Source: Alicyclobacillus sp. (GTDB taxonomy: Bacteria; Bacillota; Bacilli; Alicyclobacillales; Alicyclobacillaceae). Taken from it: a stretch of 64,000 nt of DNA. The notes under the pieces were generated by a model. It did no database searches and was not told where the DNA came from. It saw only the letters and a list, made by a program, of their open reading frames with translations. Within the stretch, counting starts at the first letter, position 1; each line of letters opens with the position of its first letter. Shown here one piece after another: positions 57,473 through 64,000 of the stretch. The DNA is taken from the NCBI GenBank assembly GCA_023511295.1, contig JAIMBT010000005.1, positions 62,001 to 126,000 of the forward strand. The letters run 5' to 3'. Both the position numbers and the translations under genes were made by a program.

Positions 57473-59307
57473 CACCCCCTCACCGCCGGCAGGTCCACGT
57501 GCACCGTGGTCCCCTCGCCGACCACACTCTCCATCGCTATCTTCCCGCCGTGTCGTTCGGCGATTTCCCGCGCAATCGCGAGTCCGAGACCGGTGCCACC
57601 GAGGCGGCGCGTTCGGGCCTTGTCGACTGTGTAGAAGCGTTCGAACACACGCGGCAGGTCCGTCTCCGGAATGCCAATCCCACTGTCCGCCACAGCGACA
57701 CGCACCCGCTCCCCATCGACGGAGTAGGTGAGCGATACCTCCCCGCCTCGCGCGGTGTACTTCAGCGCGTTGCTGAGCAGGTTGTCGAGCAAGCGGTCCA
57801 GCATGTCGCGGTCTCCCTGCACAAAAATTTTCGGCCCGGTTCCCCTTTGCGACGGATGCGGCCCGCAGTAGAGGCGGACACCCTGTCGGTCCGCCTGCAG
57901 CTGAAACCGCTCGCGGGCTGCATCCACCCACGCGGACACCGAGATGAGTCCGGCGCGAAACGGCTCTGTGCGCCGCTCCAGACCGGCGAGTTGCAACAGG
58001 TCCTGGGTCAAACGCACCATTCGGTTGACCTCGTTTTCCATCACGGACAGAAACTTCTGCCGCGTCGCCTCGTCCGTGTCCTGGTATGACTGCAGCGCTT
58101 CCAGGTACGATTTCAGGCTGGTAAGCGGCGTTTTCAACTCATGAGACACATTCGCGACGAAGTCCCGCCGACTGGCTTGGATCTTCTCCTGCTCGGTCAC
58201 GTCTCGCAACAGTGCCACATACCCTTCCACCCGCTGTGATTTGCGGATAGGGGTCACATGGACTTGAAGGAGACTGTCCCCGTGCGGGAGGATGTAGTTC
58301 CACTCTGCTGACGCGGACACCGCGTCCGGTTCGCGGTCTGAAGGGGGTTCCGCCGCGGCGTCGGATGACGTCGGGTGAACGTGATTCCGCAACCCGAGGA
58401 GTTCCGCGGGTGCCTCGGAACTCTTCCGCATCAGTTCCGGAACCAAGCGCTGTGCCGCATCGTTGCAAAAAAGCAGCGCCAAGTCCTTGTCAAACGCGGC
58501 GACGCCGTCGCCGATATGCCGAATCACCGCTTGCAAGCGCTCTTGCTGGTGTTGGTTGGACGCAATCGCATCCTCGAGCTTGTCGGTAAGGTCGTTGATG
58601 GCCTCCGCCAGTTGGCCGAATTCGTCGTCACTGTGGATTTGCACCCGCTGTGTGAAATCCCCAGCGGCCAGTTTGCGCGCCTGCTGCGTGACGTCAAGGA
58701 CGGGGCGAGCGATGGTACGGGAGAGAAAGATGCCGAGCAGGGCGGTCAGGCACAGGACCAGGCCGCTGCCGCTGTAGAAGATCTCCGTCACCTGTCGCAT
58801 GGTGGTATAGATGTTCTGAACCGATGAGACCGACTCCACGAGACCGGCGAAGGTGTGGTTGACCAAGATCGGGACCACGACGGTCAGGAGGTGGTCGCCC
58901 GTCAGCGGATCGTCATGGATAGCGACCGTTTTCTTGTGGCTGACGAGCGATTGAGTGGCGAGGGAGTCGACGCGTTTCTGGCCAATCAGGGCCATGCCGG
59001 CGGAGGTATCGCGGACAACACCCTCCTTGTTGAGGACGTACACTGTGCCGTTGATGAGCTGTGGAAAGGACTGCAACAGGCTGTTGGGGTTGGACCCGTC
59101 CCCGGTATCCGGTGCATTTGGGGGCTCGCTGACCTCGGGCGCGGCCAGCGTGGCGATGAGCTGCGCCTGCCGCGTCGCGGCCTGTGTCTGCGTTTTCACG
59201 AGCGACTGGTTGAGGGCCTGGACGAAGTACGCGCCAATCAACTCCAGAGCGAACACAATCAGCAGGAGGTGGATAACGACGAGTTTGATGCGAATGCTGC
59301 GCCACAT
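57472..59307 (-). CDS. walK: WalK sensor histidine kinase
   Basis: 611 residues. TM1 (IKLVVIHLLLIVFALELIGAYF), an extracytoplasmic sensor domain (about 35-170), TM2, HAMP, a PAS domain (LQAVIRHIGDGVAAFDKDLALL), HisKA with the phospho-acceptor His in FVANVSHELKTPLTSLKSYL, and HATPase (LDNLLSNALKYT; GIGIPETDLPRVFERFYTVD; GLGLAIAREI). It controls cell-wall metabolism with WalR and is usually essential in Firmicutes. ATG 59307 overlaps the walR stop (TGATG). Confidence 0.95.
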   Translation of the reverse strand: MWRSIRIKLVVIHLLLIVFALELIGAYFVQALNQSLVKTQTQAATRQAQLIATLAAPEVSEPPNAPDTGDGSNPNSLLQSFPQLINGTVYVLNKEGVVRDTSAGMALIGQKRVDSLATQSLVSHKKTVAIHDDPLTGDHLLTVVVPILVNHTFAGLVESVSSVQNIYTTMRQVTEIFYSGSGLVLCLTALLGIFLSRTIARPVLDVTQQARKLAAGDFTQRVQIHSDDEFGQLAEAINDLTDKLEDAIASNQHQQERLQAVIRHIGDGVAAFDKDLALLFCNDAAQRLVPELMRKSSEAPAELLGLRNHVHPTSSDAAAEPPSDREPDAVSASAEWNYILPHGDSLLQVHVTPIRKSQRVEGYVALLRDVTEQEKIQASRRDFVANVSHELKTPLTSLKSYLEALQSYQDTDEATRQKFLSVMENEVNRMVRLTQDLLQLAGLERRTEPFRAGLISVSAWVDAARERFQLQADRQGVRLYCGPHPSQRGTGPKIFVQGDRDMLDRLLDNLLSNALKYTARGGEVSLTYSVDGERVRVAVADSGIGIPETDLPRVFERFYTVDKARTRRLGGTGLGLAIAREIAERHGGKIAMESVVGEGTTVHVDLPAVRG

Positions 59308-60005
59308 CACGATGGCCTCCGCAGAAAGTAGCCAACCCCGCGTTTCGTGAGGACATAGGAGGGATTGCTGGGGTCGTCCTCGCATTTCTCGCGCAAGCGC
59401 CGAATCGTGACGTCGACGGTCCGTTCGTCACCCTCATACATGCTGCCCCAAACCTGAACCAGCAGCTGCTCGCGCGTGAACACGACGCCAGGCCGAGACG
59501 CCATATACGACAACAGTTCGAATTCGCGGTGCGTCAGCGGAACTGGCTGGCCGCGCTTGGTGACGGTGTAGTTGTTGAAGTCAATCACGAGGTCATGCAC
59601 GGAGATCCGTTCGCGCGCTTCTTCGTTGGCCCGACTGTCGAAGAGGTCGGCGCGACGCAGGTTGGCGCGTACGCGCGCCAGCAGCTCACGGATGCTGAAC
59701 GGCTTGGTCACGTAATCGTCGGCGCCAAGCTCGAGTCCCAGCACTTTGTCCACCTCAGCTTCACGGGCTGTCAACATGATGATGGGCACGTTGCTCGCCG
59801 CACGCATCTCCCGACACACGGTGAAACCGTCGACCTCCGGGAGCATGACGTCCAGCAGCACCAGATCCGGCGGTTGCGTCCGAAACGCATCGAGCGCAGC
59901 GGCACCGTCCGTCGCCACCACGACCTGATACCCTTCCCGTTCCAGCGCGAACCGAACGATGTCGGCAATCGGCGCTTCGTCTTCCACCACCATCACCGTG
60001 TGCAT
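59307..60005 (-). CDS. walR: WalR response regulator
   Basis: 232 residues. OmpR/PhoB-type regulator: receiver domain with acidic pocket VVEDEAP, phospho-acceptor Asp in LVLLDVMLPEVDGF, conserved Thr/Lys (MLTAR, YVTKPFS), then a winged-helix DNA-binding domain (LTHREFELLSYMASRPGVVF; VTIRRLREKCEDDPSNPSYV). AAGGAGGG fits ATG 60005 (6 nt) better than ATG 60011 (0 nt). First gene of the operon. Confidence 0.96.
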   Translation of the reverse strand: MHTVMVVEDEAPIADIVRFALEREGYQVVVATDGAAALDAFRTQPPDLVLLDVMLPEVDGFTVCREMRAASNVPIIMLTAREAEVDKVLGLELGADDYVTKPFSIRELLARVRANLRRADLFDSRANEEARERISVHDLVIDFNNYTVTKRGQPVPLTHREFELLSYMASRPGVVFTREQLLVQVWGSMYEGDERTVDVTIRRLREKCEDDPSNPSYVLTKRGVGYFLRRPS

Positions 60006-60087
60006 ATGCATCCCTCCTTCACCCACGGTTTCCATGGCGCCGCCTCCAGGTGTTCTCGAAGACGGACGGTACTCCCCAAGACACGCC

Positions 60088-60116
60088 GGTATGAATCCCT
60101 CCGCGAGCGCGGACAA
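60088..60116 (-). promoter_or_regulatory. possible promoter of the walR operon
   Basis: Minus-strand TTGTCC (60116-60111), 17 nt, CATACC (60093-60088). Weak match, but position is right. Confidence 0.35.
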
Positions 60117-60143
60117 TACGGCAAAGGAGAGGAGGCTGCCCGG

Positions 60144-60512
60144 ATGTCTGAAAGGACGGTACTCGCATCGTTCTACTCGGAGCCTGAAGCGAACGTTGTC
60201 GCAGATCAAATTCGCGATCTCGGTGTGGAGACGGTCCAGGTGGATACCCTGCACCGCTACCCCACGCCGCGGGCCAACCACTGGGTGTACACGTTGAGCG
60301 GCGAAGTCCCGAGCCTCGCCAGTCTGACACTGGATACCACCCCTGGGTCGCGCGACGCTGCGGTCTTGATGGCCGCTGACCCAGCGGCGAGCGGAATGTC
60401 CGACGGTCAGGGGAACATCACAGGGCGCAATTACCTGTTGACCGCCGTCTGCCCGGAGGACCTCGTCGAGACGGTGGTGCAACTGATTCGAGACGGGAAC
60501 GGCTATACCTGA
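60144..60512 (+). CDS. hypothetical protein (122 aa), divergent from walR
   Basis: GGAGAGGAGG precedes ATG 60144. The product starts with a ferredoxin-like alternation (VLASFYSEPEANVVADQIRD) as in small stress-response proteins with an N-terminal betaalpha repeat, and has a matching helix at the end (EDLVETVVQLIRDG). No signal peptide or membrane segment. I recognise no named family. A small hairpin CGGCGT/ACGCCG follows at 60516-60533. Confidence 0.65.
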   Translation: MSERTVLASFYSEPEANVVADQIRDLGVETVQVDTLHRYPTPRANHWVYTLSGEVPSLASLTLDTTPGSRDAAVLMAADPAASGMSDGQGNITGRNYLLTAVCPEDLVETVVQLIRDGNGYT

Positions 60513-60575
60513 CGGCGGCGTCCCCTCACGCCGAATGACCCGTAAATGCCAACGCCCCGGTGAGTCAGCCAACCT

Positions 60576-60995
60576 TCAGCGACTCAACACCCACACAAAC
60601 ACGGGGTGTTCCACGACGCCGGCGTACCGACCCAGGCCCTGGAACAGTGCGTCCAACGGCGTCATGTAGGGGTCACCCACCGTTTGAACGGTTTCTCCAA
60701 GGTCAAAGGCTGGGGGGCCGAACCACCATGGTTTCACCGTGACGTACGCTGCGACACCCGCTAAGGTCCCGCTGTCCAAGCTGTCCGGGATATCGTACAC
60801 GAATGCGAACTTGGCCCAAAAGGCGACGAGTACGCCAATCGCCAACACCACCGCAGCCCGAGTCCAGAATTGCAACCCCACCAACGCCCGAAGCGCCCGC
60901 AGTCGGCGAATCCGCGCCCTGCGGTGTCGACGGCGCCGGCGCAGAGCCGCCTGATGCCGTTTGCGGCTGCGGTTCGGGCGGTCGGAACCACTCAT
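60576..60995 (-). CDS. small membrane protein with highly basic N terminus (139 aa)
   Basis: ATG 60995 overlaps the dnaB stop (ATGA), so it is coupled to dnaB. Residues 1-38 are strongly Arg/His-rich (RKRHQAALRRRRRHRRARIR), followed by one membrane helix (AAVVLAIGVLVAFWAKFAFV) and an extracytoplasmic domain of about 70 residues (YDIPDSLDSGTLAGVAAYVT). Function unknown. Confidence 0.65.
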   Translation of the reverse strand: MSGSDRPNRSRKRHQAALRRRRRHRRARIRRLRALRALVGLQFWTRAAVVLAIGVLVAFWAKFAFVYDIPDSLDSGTLAGVAAYVTVKPWWFGPPAFDLGETVQTVGDPYMTPLDALFQGLGRYAGVVEHPVFVWVLSR

Positions 60996-62386
60996 GACGG
61001 AGTATGGGCCGTATCCAGGTTCACAAACTTGTTGAAGTTCTTGAGGAACGCCAAATCCACCTTGCCCGTCGGCCCATTGCGCTGTTTGGCGATGATGACC
61101 TCAATCACGTTCTTTCGTTCCGATTCCGGGTCGTAATAGTCGTCCCGGTAGAGAAAAGCCACAATGTCCGCATCCTGTTCGATGCTACCGGATTCACGAA
61201 TGTCCGACAGCATCGGCCGCTTGTCCTGTCGCTGCTCGACAGATCTGGAAAGCTGAGCAAGCGCGACAACAGGCACCTCCAGCTCGCGCGCCAGTTGTTT
61301 GAGCGACCGGGAGATCTCGGAAATCTCCTGCTGCCGGTTTTCTCCGCTGTTCCTCCGACCGTGAATCAGCTGGAGGTAGTCGATGACGACGAACCCCAAG
61401 CCGACCTCCGCCTGCAGCCGCCGCAGTTTGTTCCGCATTTCGGGCACCGTGATACCAGGCGAGTCATCGATGTAGATGGGCGCGTTGCTGAGCGTGCTCA
61501 CGCCCATGGAGAGCTTCGGCCAATCGTCGTCCTCGAGCGTTCCGTTGCGCAATTTGTGGCCGTCGATAAACGCCTCAGCGCAGAGCATGCGCTGCACCAG
61601 TTGCTCCTGCGACATTTCCAGGCTGAAGATGGCCACCGGCAGTCCGGCCCGGACCGCCACGTTTTGGGCGATGTTCAGTGCAAATGCCGTTTTCCCGACC
61701 GAGGGTCGCGCTGCCACGATGATGAGGTCGGAGCGCTGGAACCCACTGGTCATGCGGTCGAGTTCACTATAACCCGTCGGCACACCGGTGAGTTTCCCGT
61801 CACTGTGATACAACTGCTCAATCCGCTCGAAGGTATGCTCGAGAACCTCACTGATGTGCGTGAAGTCGCGAACCCTCTGGTTCTGCGCAAGGGCGAGAAT
61901 TTGCCGCTCTGCGTCTGCCAAGAGATCCGCAGGGGCCGTTTCCCCTGTATACCCGGCACTCGCCAGCTGCGTGGCAGTGGCAATAATGCGCCGCAACATC
62001 GCCTTTTCACGGACGATGTGCGCGTACCGAACGGCATGCATGGCTGTGGGCATGGAGGCCGCGAGACCCGCGATGTACGTCGGGCCACCTGCCGCCTCAA
62101 GTGCCCCTTCTTTCGATTGCAGCGCTGCCGTCACGGTGATCACATCGACCGGCTCTCCCCGCTCGAACAGGTCCTGCACAGCTTGAAAGATGAGCTGGTG
62201 CGACTGGCGGTAAAAATCGTCCGGCTGCAGCAACTCCACCACTTCAGAGGCGGTGTCCGGTGCAATCAGCAGGGACCCGAGCACAGCTTGTTCTGCTTCG
62301 ATGTGCTGGGGCGGCAGGCGGAAGGCTGCCTCAGGTCCAAACGATCCCGCTTCACCAAAAGCGAGGTCTGTTTCCACTTTCGCCAA
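60992..62386 (-). CDS. dnaB: Replicative DNA helicase DnaB
   Basis: 464 residues. Ring helicase that unwinds DNA at the fork. N-terminal domain from PPQHIEAEQAVLGSLL, linker helix, then RecA-like domain with Walker A ARPSVGKTAFALNIA, Walker B FVVIDYLQLIHG and the arginine-finger region DLRESGSIEQDAD-like DIRESGSIEQDADIVAFLYR. TTG 62386 (MAKVETDL) has GGGAG 9 nt before it; GTG 62377 is an alternative. It follows rplI as in most Bacilli. Confidence 0.96.
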   Translation of the reverse strand: MAKVETDLAFGEAGSFGPEAAFRLPPQHIEAEQAVLGSLLIAPDTASEVVELLQPDDFYRQSHQLIFQAVQDLFERGEPVDVITVTAALQSKEGALEAAGGPTYIAGLAASMPTAMHAVRYAHIVREKAMLRRIIATATQLASAGYTGETAPADLLADAERQILALAQNQRVRDFTHISEVLEHTFERIEQLYHSDGKLTGVPTGYSELDRMTSGFQRSDLIIVAARPSVGKTAFALNIAQNVAVRAGLPVAIFSLEMSQEQLVQRMLCAEAFIDGHKLRNGTLEDDDWPKLSMGVSTLSNAPIYIDDSPGITVPEMRNKLRRLQAEVGLGFVVIDYLQLIHGRRNSGENRQQEISEISRSLKQLARELEVPVVALAQLSRSVEQRQDKRPMLSDIRESGSIEQDADIVAFLYRDDYYDPESERKNVIEVIIAKQRNGPTGKVDLAFLKNFNKFVNLDTAHTPS

Positions 62387-62404
62387 CCCTGCTCAACTCC
62401 CGGT

Positions 62405-62848
62405 TCATTCAGCTTCGACAAAGACGGTGATCTTCGCGGTTACGTCCGGATGAAGCTTAATCTGAACAGCGTGCCCGCCGAGTGATTTGATGGGTTCCGG
62501 CAGAACCACCTTTCGCTTGTCAACGGCAAAGCCGCGCGCCGCGATGGCGTCGGCGATGTGTTTTGTGGTCACCGCACCGAACAGTTTTCCGCCCTCTCCC
62601 GCATGGGTCCGGACCGAGAAACGCTCGCCTTCCAGTTGGCGAGCCAGTTCCTGCGCCTGTTCCCGTTCCTGTTGCTCTTTTCGGGCCTTCGCGTCCTGCT
62701 GTTTCCGCAACTGGGCCAAATTCGCCTCCGTCGCCTCCTGCGCCAACTGGCGCGGGAACAGGAAGTTCCGCGCATACCCCTCCGACACGTCTTTGACTTC
62801 GCCCTTCTTGCCTTGGTTTTTCACGTCGGCGAGAAAGATAACCTTCAC
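62405..62848 (-). CDS. rplI: Large ribosomal subunit protein bL9
   Basis: 147 residues. The N-terminal rRNA-binding domain [20 protein letters not shown] with [13 protein letters not shown] is canonical; a long connecting helix ([20 protein letters not shown]) leads to the C-terminal domain ([13 protein letters not shown]). GTG 62848, 7 nt after GGAGGG, restores the universal N terminus; a TTG at 62854 is rejected. Confidence 0.97.
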   Translation of the reverse strand: MKVIFLADVKNQGKKGEVKDVSEGYARNFLFPRQLAQEATEANLAQLRKQQDAKARKEQQEREQAQELARQLEGERFSVRTHAGEGGKLFGAVTTKHIADAIAARGFAVDKRKVVLPEPIKSLGGHAVQIKLHPDVTAKITVFVEAE

Positions 62849-62936
62849 GACCAATCCCTCCTAACCGGAGTGTAGCTCGACTGAACCTTACGCATCCCAG
62901 CGCTCGACAAACCCTAGAGCCCGCGGCAAGACCCGC

Positions 62937-63848
62937 TCACCGCAGCCGCCGCATCCGCTGCAAGCGCAGAGCGTCCAGCAGGCCCAGGAAAATGAACAGC
63001 GTGCTGGTCACCGTCGCGACCACGCCGAGCAGAAACAGCCATAGGTAACGGAGCGGCCACCTTCGGACGCGGCGCCATACCATCGCGATACCCTGAATCA
63101 GAACAAAAAAGCCGGCGAGCAGTGCGGCATTGTCCACAACGTCCCACCCATAACTCGGCGATGTCCCCGTCTGTACCAGCATGCCGGCGAGTGCGAGGAT
63201 GTAGGCCAATCCCACCCAGACCGGCGTGCGCCACACGGAAAGCAGGGGAGGCCGCTGATACCGTGCTTGCATCGAGAGAATCAGGTACGCGGCAACGTAG
63301 TTGAGAAGGGCGCCGAAGAATGCAGCAATCACCAGCAATGCGGGCAGCAATCGCAAGATGGTCTGCGCCAGGCTGACACTCCACGCGCTGACCTCCGCAT
63401 TCGACATGCCGAGCAGGGGTTGGTAGAGCGTGGCCGACAACGCGCTTTGCTGTACGAGCAACTGCGAAAGGTCTGCGCCGCTCCAGCGGAACAACGCCAG
63501 TTCGACCAGTCCGAGCATCACAAACACCAACGTGCCGAGTACCAACGCCTCCTCGGGCGGCGCCGAATGCCGAATCGCCTCCCCCATGGCCCATCCGACA
63601 AAGTAGAAACCTATCGCAAACACTGCGGACGCCAAACCGTATCCGGACATCCACAGAAGGACACCCGCCAAAACGGACAAGACGATTGGGAGAGCTCGCG
63701 ACGGACCGGCTGAGAGAGCGACGAGCGGCGCTGGTAACAACCATACCACCAAGCCCGTCAGGGGTGTACAGACAGCGAGGCCCACCAGCAGCGCAAATAC
63801 TGCCAGGGCCGCCCACGCAGAGCGCTCGCCGAGATGTGAGCGGTTCAT
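62937..63848 (-). CDS. yybS: YybS-like DUF2232 membrane protein
   Basis: 303 residues with about eight hydrophobic segments. ATG 63848 follows GAGGTG and lies 4 nt after the preceding stop. DUF2232 proteins occupy this place upstream of rplI in many Bacilli and resemble S-components of ECF transporters in topology. The YVAAYLILSMQARYQRPPLL segment before the C-terminal helices is typical. Function not established. Confidence 0.8.
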   Translation of the reverse strand: MNRSHLGERSAWAALAVFALLVGLAVCTPLTGLVVWLLPAPLVALSAGPSRALPIVLSVLAGVLLWMSGYGLASAVFAIGFYFVGWAMGEAIRHSAPPEEALVLGTLVFVMLGLVELALFRWSGADLSQLLVQQSALSATLYQPLLGMSNAEVSAWSVSLAQTILRLLPALLVIAAFFGALLNYVAAYLILSMQARYQRPPLLSVWRTPVWVGLAYILALAGMLVQTGTSPSYGWDVVDNAALLAGFFVLIQGIAMVWRRVRRWPLRYLWLFLLGVVATVTSTLFIFLGLLDALRLQRMRRLR

Positions 63849-63852
63849 TCCA

Positions 63853-64000
63853 TCACCTCAAGGAGCGCAGATACTTTCGTACAAACTCCATGTCGCCCGG
63901 GTCCGCTTCCTTCCCGTTCAACGAAGCCATCCAGGCATGTTGCGCTTGCTCGTCCACCAGTCTCAGGTCGAGGCCCAGTTGTCGCGCCAGGTAGTAGCAC
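63853..64000 (-). CDS. C-terminal end of an uncharacterised protein (possibly MazG-like)
   Basis: Only the last 48 codons are in the window (CYYLARQLGLDLRLVDEQAQ ... DMEFVRKYLRSLR). It ends directly before yybS with a coupled stop/start. The helical pattern and position fit the small MazG-like proteins sometimes found between rpsR and yybS, but the evidence is thin. Confidence 0.35.
   Translation of the reverse strand, partial: CYYLARQLGLDLRLVDEQAQHAWMASLNGKEADPGDMEFVRKYLRSLR

Noticed and set aside
1-64000. CRISPR arrays, tRNA/rRNA genes, IS elements, prophage
   Set aside because: No repeat-spacer pattern, cloverleaf-like gene, transposase or integrase frame was found on reading both strands; covariance and HMM searches would be needed to exclude short tRNAs fully.

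Overview
The window is high-GC DNA from a spore-forming Firmicute, most likely of the Alicyclobacillaceae (inference). Supporting signs are a SleL-type spore cortex hydrolase, a YheC/D-like ATP-grasp protein, purine-rich Shine-Dalgarno sites with many GTG/TTG starts, copper-amine-oxidase-like stalk domains, and the rplI-dnaB-walRK-yycHI gene order found near the replication origin of Bacilli. I saw no tRNA, rRNA, insertion sequence, prophage or CRISPR array.

Layout. 1-10.6 kb: a partial S9 peptidase, an Xaa-Pro aminopeptidase, and an oligopeptide ABC operon in unusual order (D-F-C-B, then two paralogous binding lipoproteins). 10.6-18.3 kb (minus strand): a molybdenum-hydroxylase operon of the CO-dehydrogenase type (coxG-D-E-M-S-L-mocA) that runs into a Dam-like methylase. 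18.5-23.7 kb: purine nucleoside phosphorylase, a Cys/Met PLP enzyme, a cytochrome c lipoprotein, SleL and an MFS transporter. 23.8-28.1 kb: a TPP-riboswitch-controlled thiD-thiM-thiE-tenA-gluQ operon. 28.2-36.8 kb: mixed accessory genes (TPR protein, DUF2161 nuclease-like protein, ATP-grasp, LysM-NlpC/P60, Crp/Fnr, an orphan N6-adenine methylase, FUSC). 36.8-40.9 kb: a CoA-transferase/crotonase/GntR/BASS-transporter group sharing a GTATACAGWATA operator. 41.2-46.1 kb: an EAL-domain c-di-GMP phosphodiesterase behind a c-di-GMP riboswitch, then rlmH, htrA and yycJ. 46.1-55.2 kb: a regulatory and cell-surface island. 55.3-64 kb: yycI-yycH-walK-walR, two small unknown genes, dnaB, rplI and yybS.

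The most interesting system is the 41.6-55.2 kb block. A c-di-GMP-I riboswitch precedes a sinI-like/sinR-like pair (sinI, 52 aa). A second c-di-GMP-I riboswitch precedes a PAS-EAL phosphodiesterase. A long minus-strand operon encodes two secreted Q/S/N/T-rich low-complexity proteins, a class F-like sortase, a 58-aa peptide that resembles a stand-alone cell-wall sorting signal, a processive GT2 glycosyltransferase, a second SinR-like protein, one or two Cys-motif proteins and a second SinI-like protein. Its divergent promoter carries repeated GTTCAYT boxes, much like the GTTCTYT box bound by Bacillus SinR. The divergent gene is a secreted beta-lactamase-fold protein whose three catalytic motifs are all degenerate. 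I infer a c-di-GMP -> SinI/SinR -> matrix/surface-polymer switch, inserted into the normally contiguous walRK-yycHI-yycJ-htrA-rlmH cluster.

Starts were chosen from ribosome-binding sites and stop/start overlaps, so several genes are shorter than their maximal open frame. Functions rest on motif recognition by eye, with no database search.
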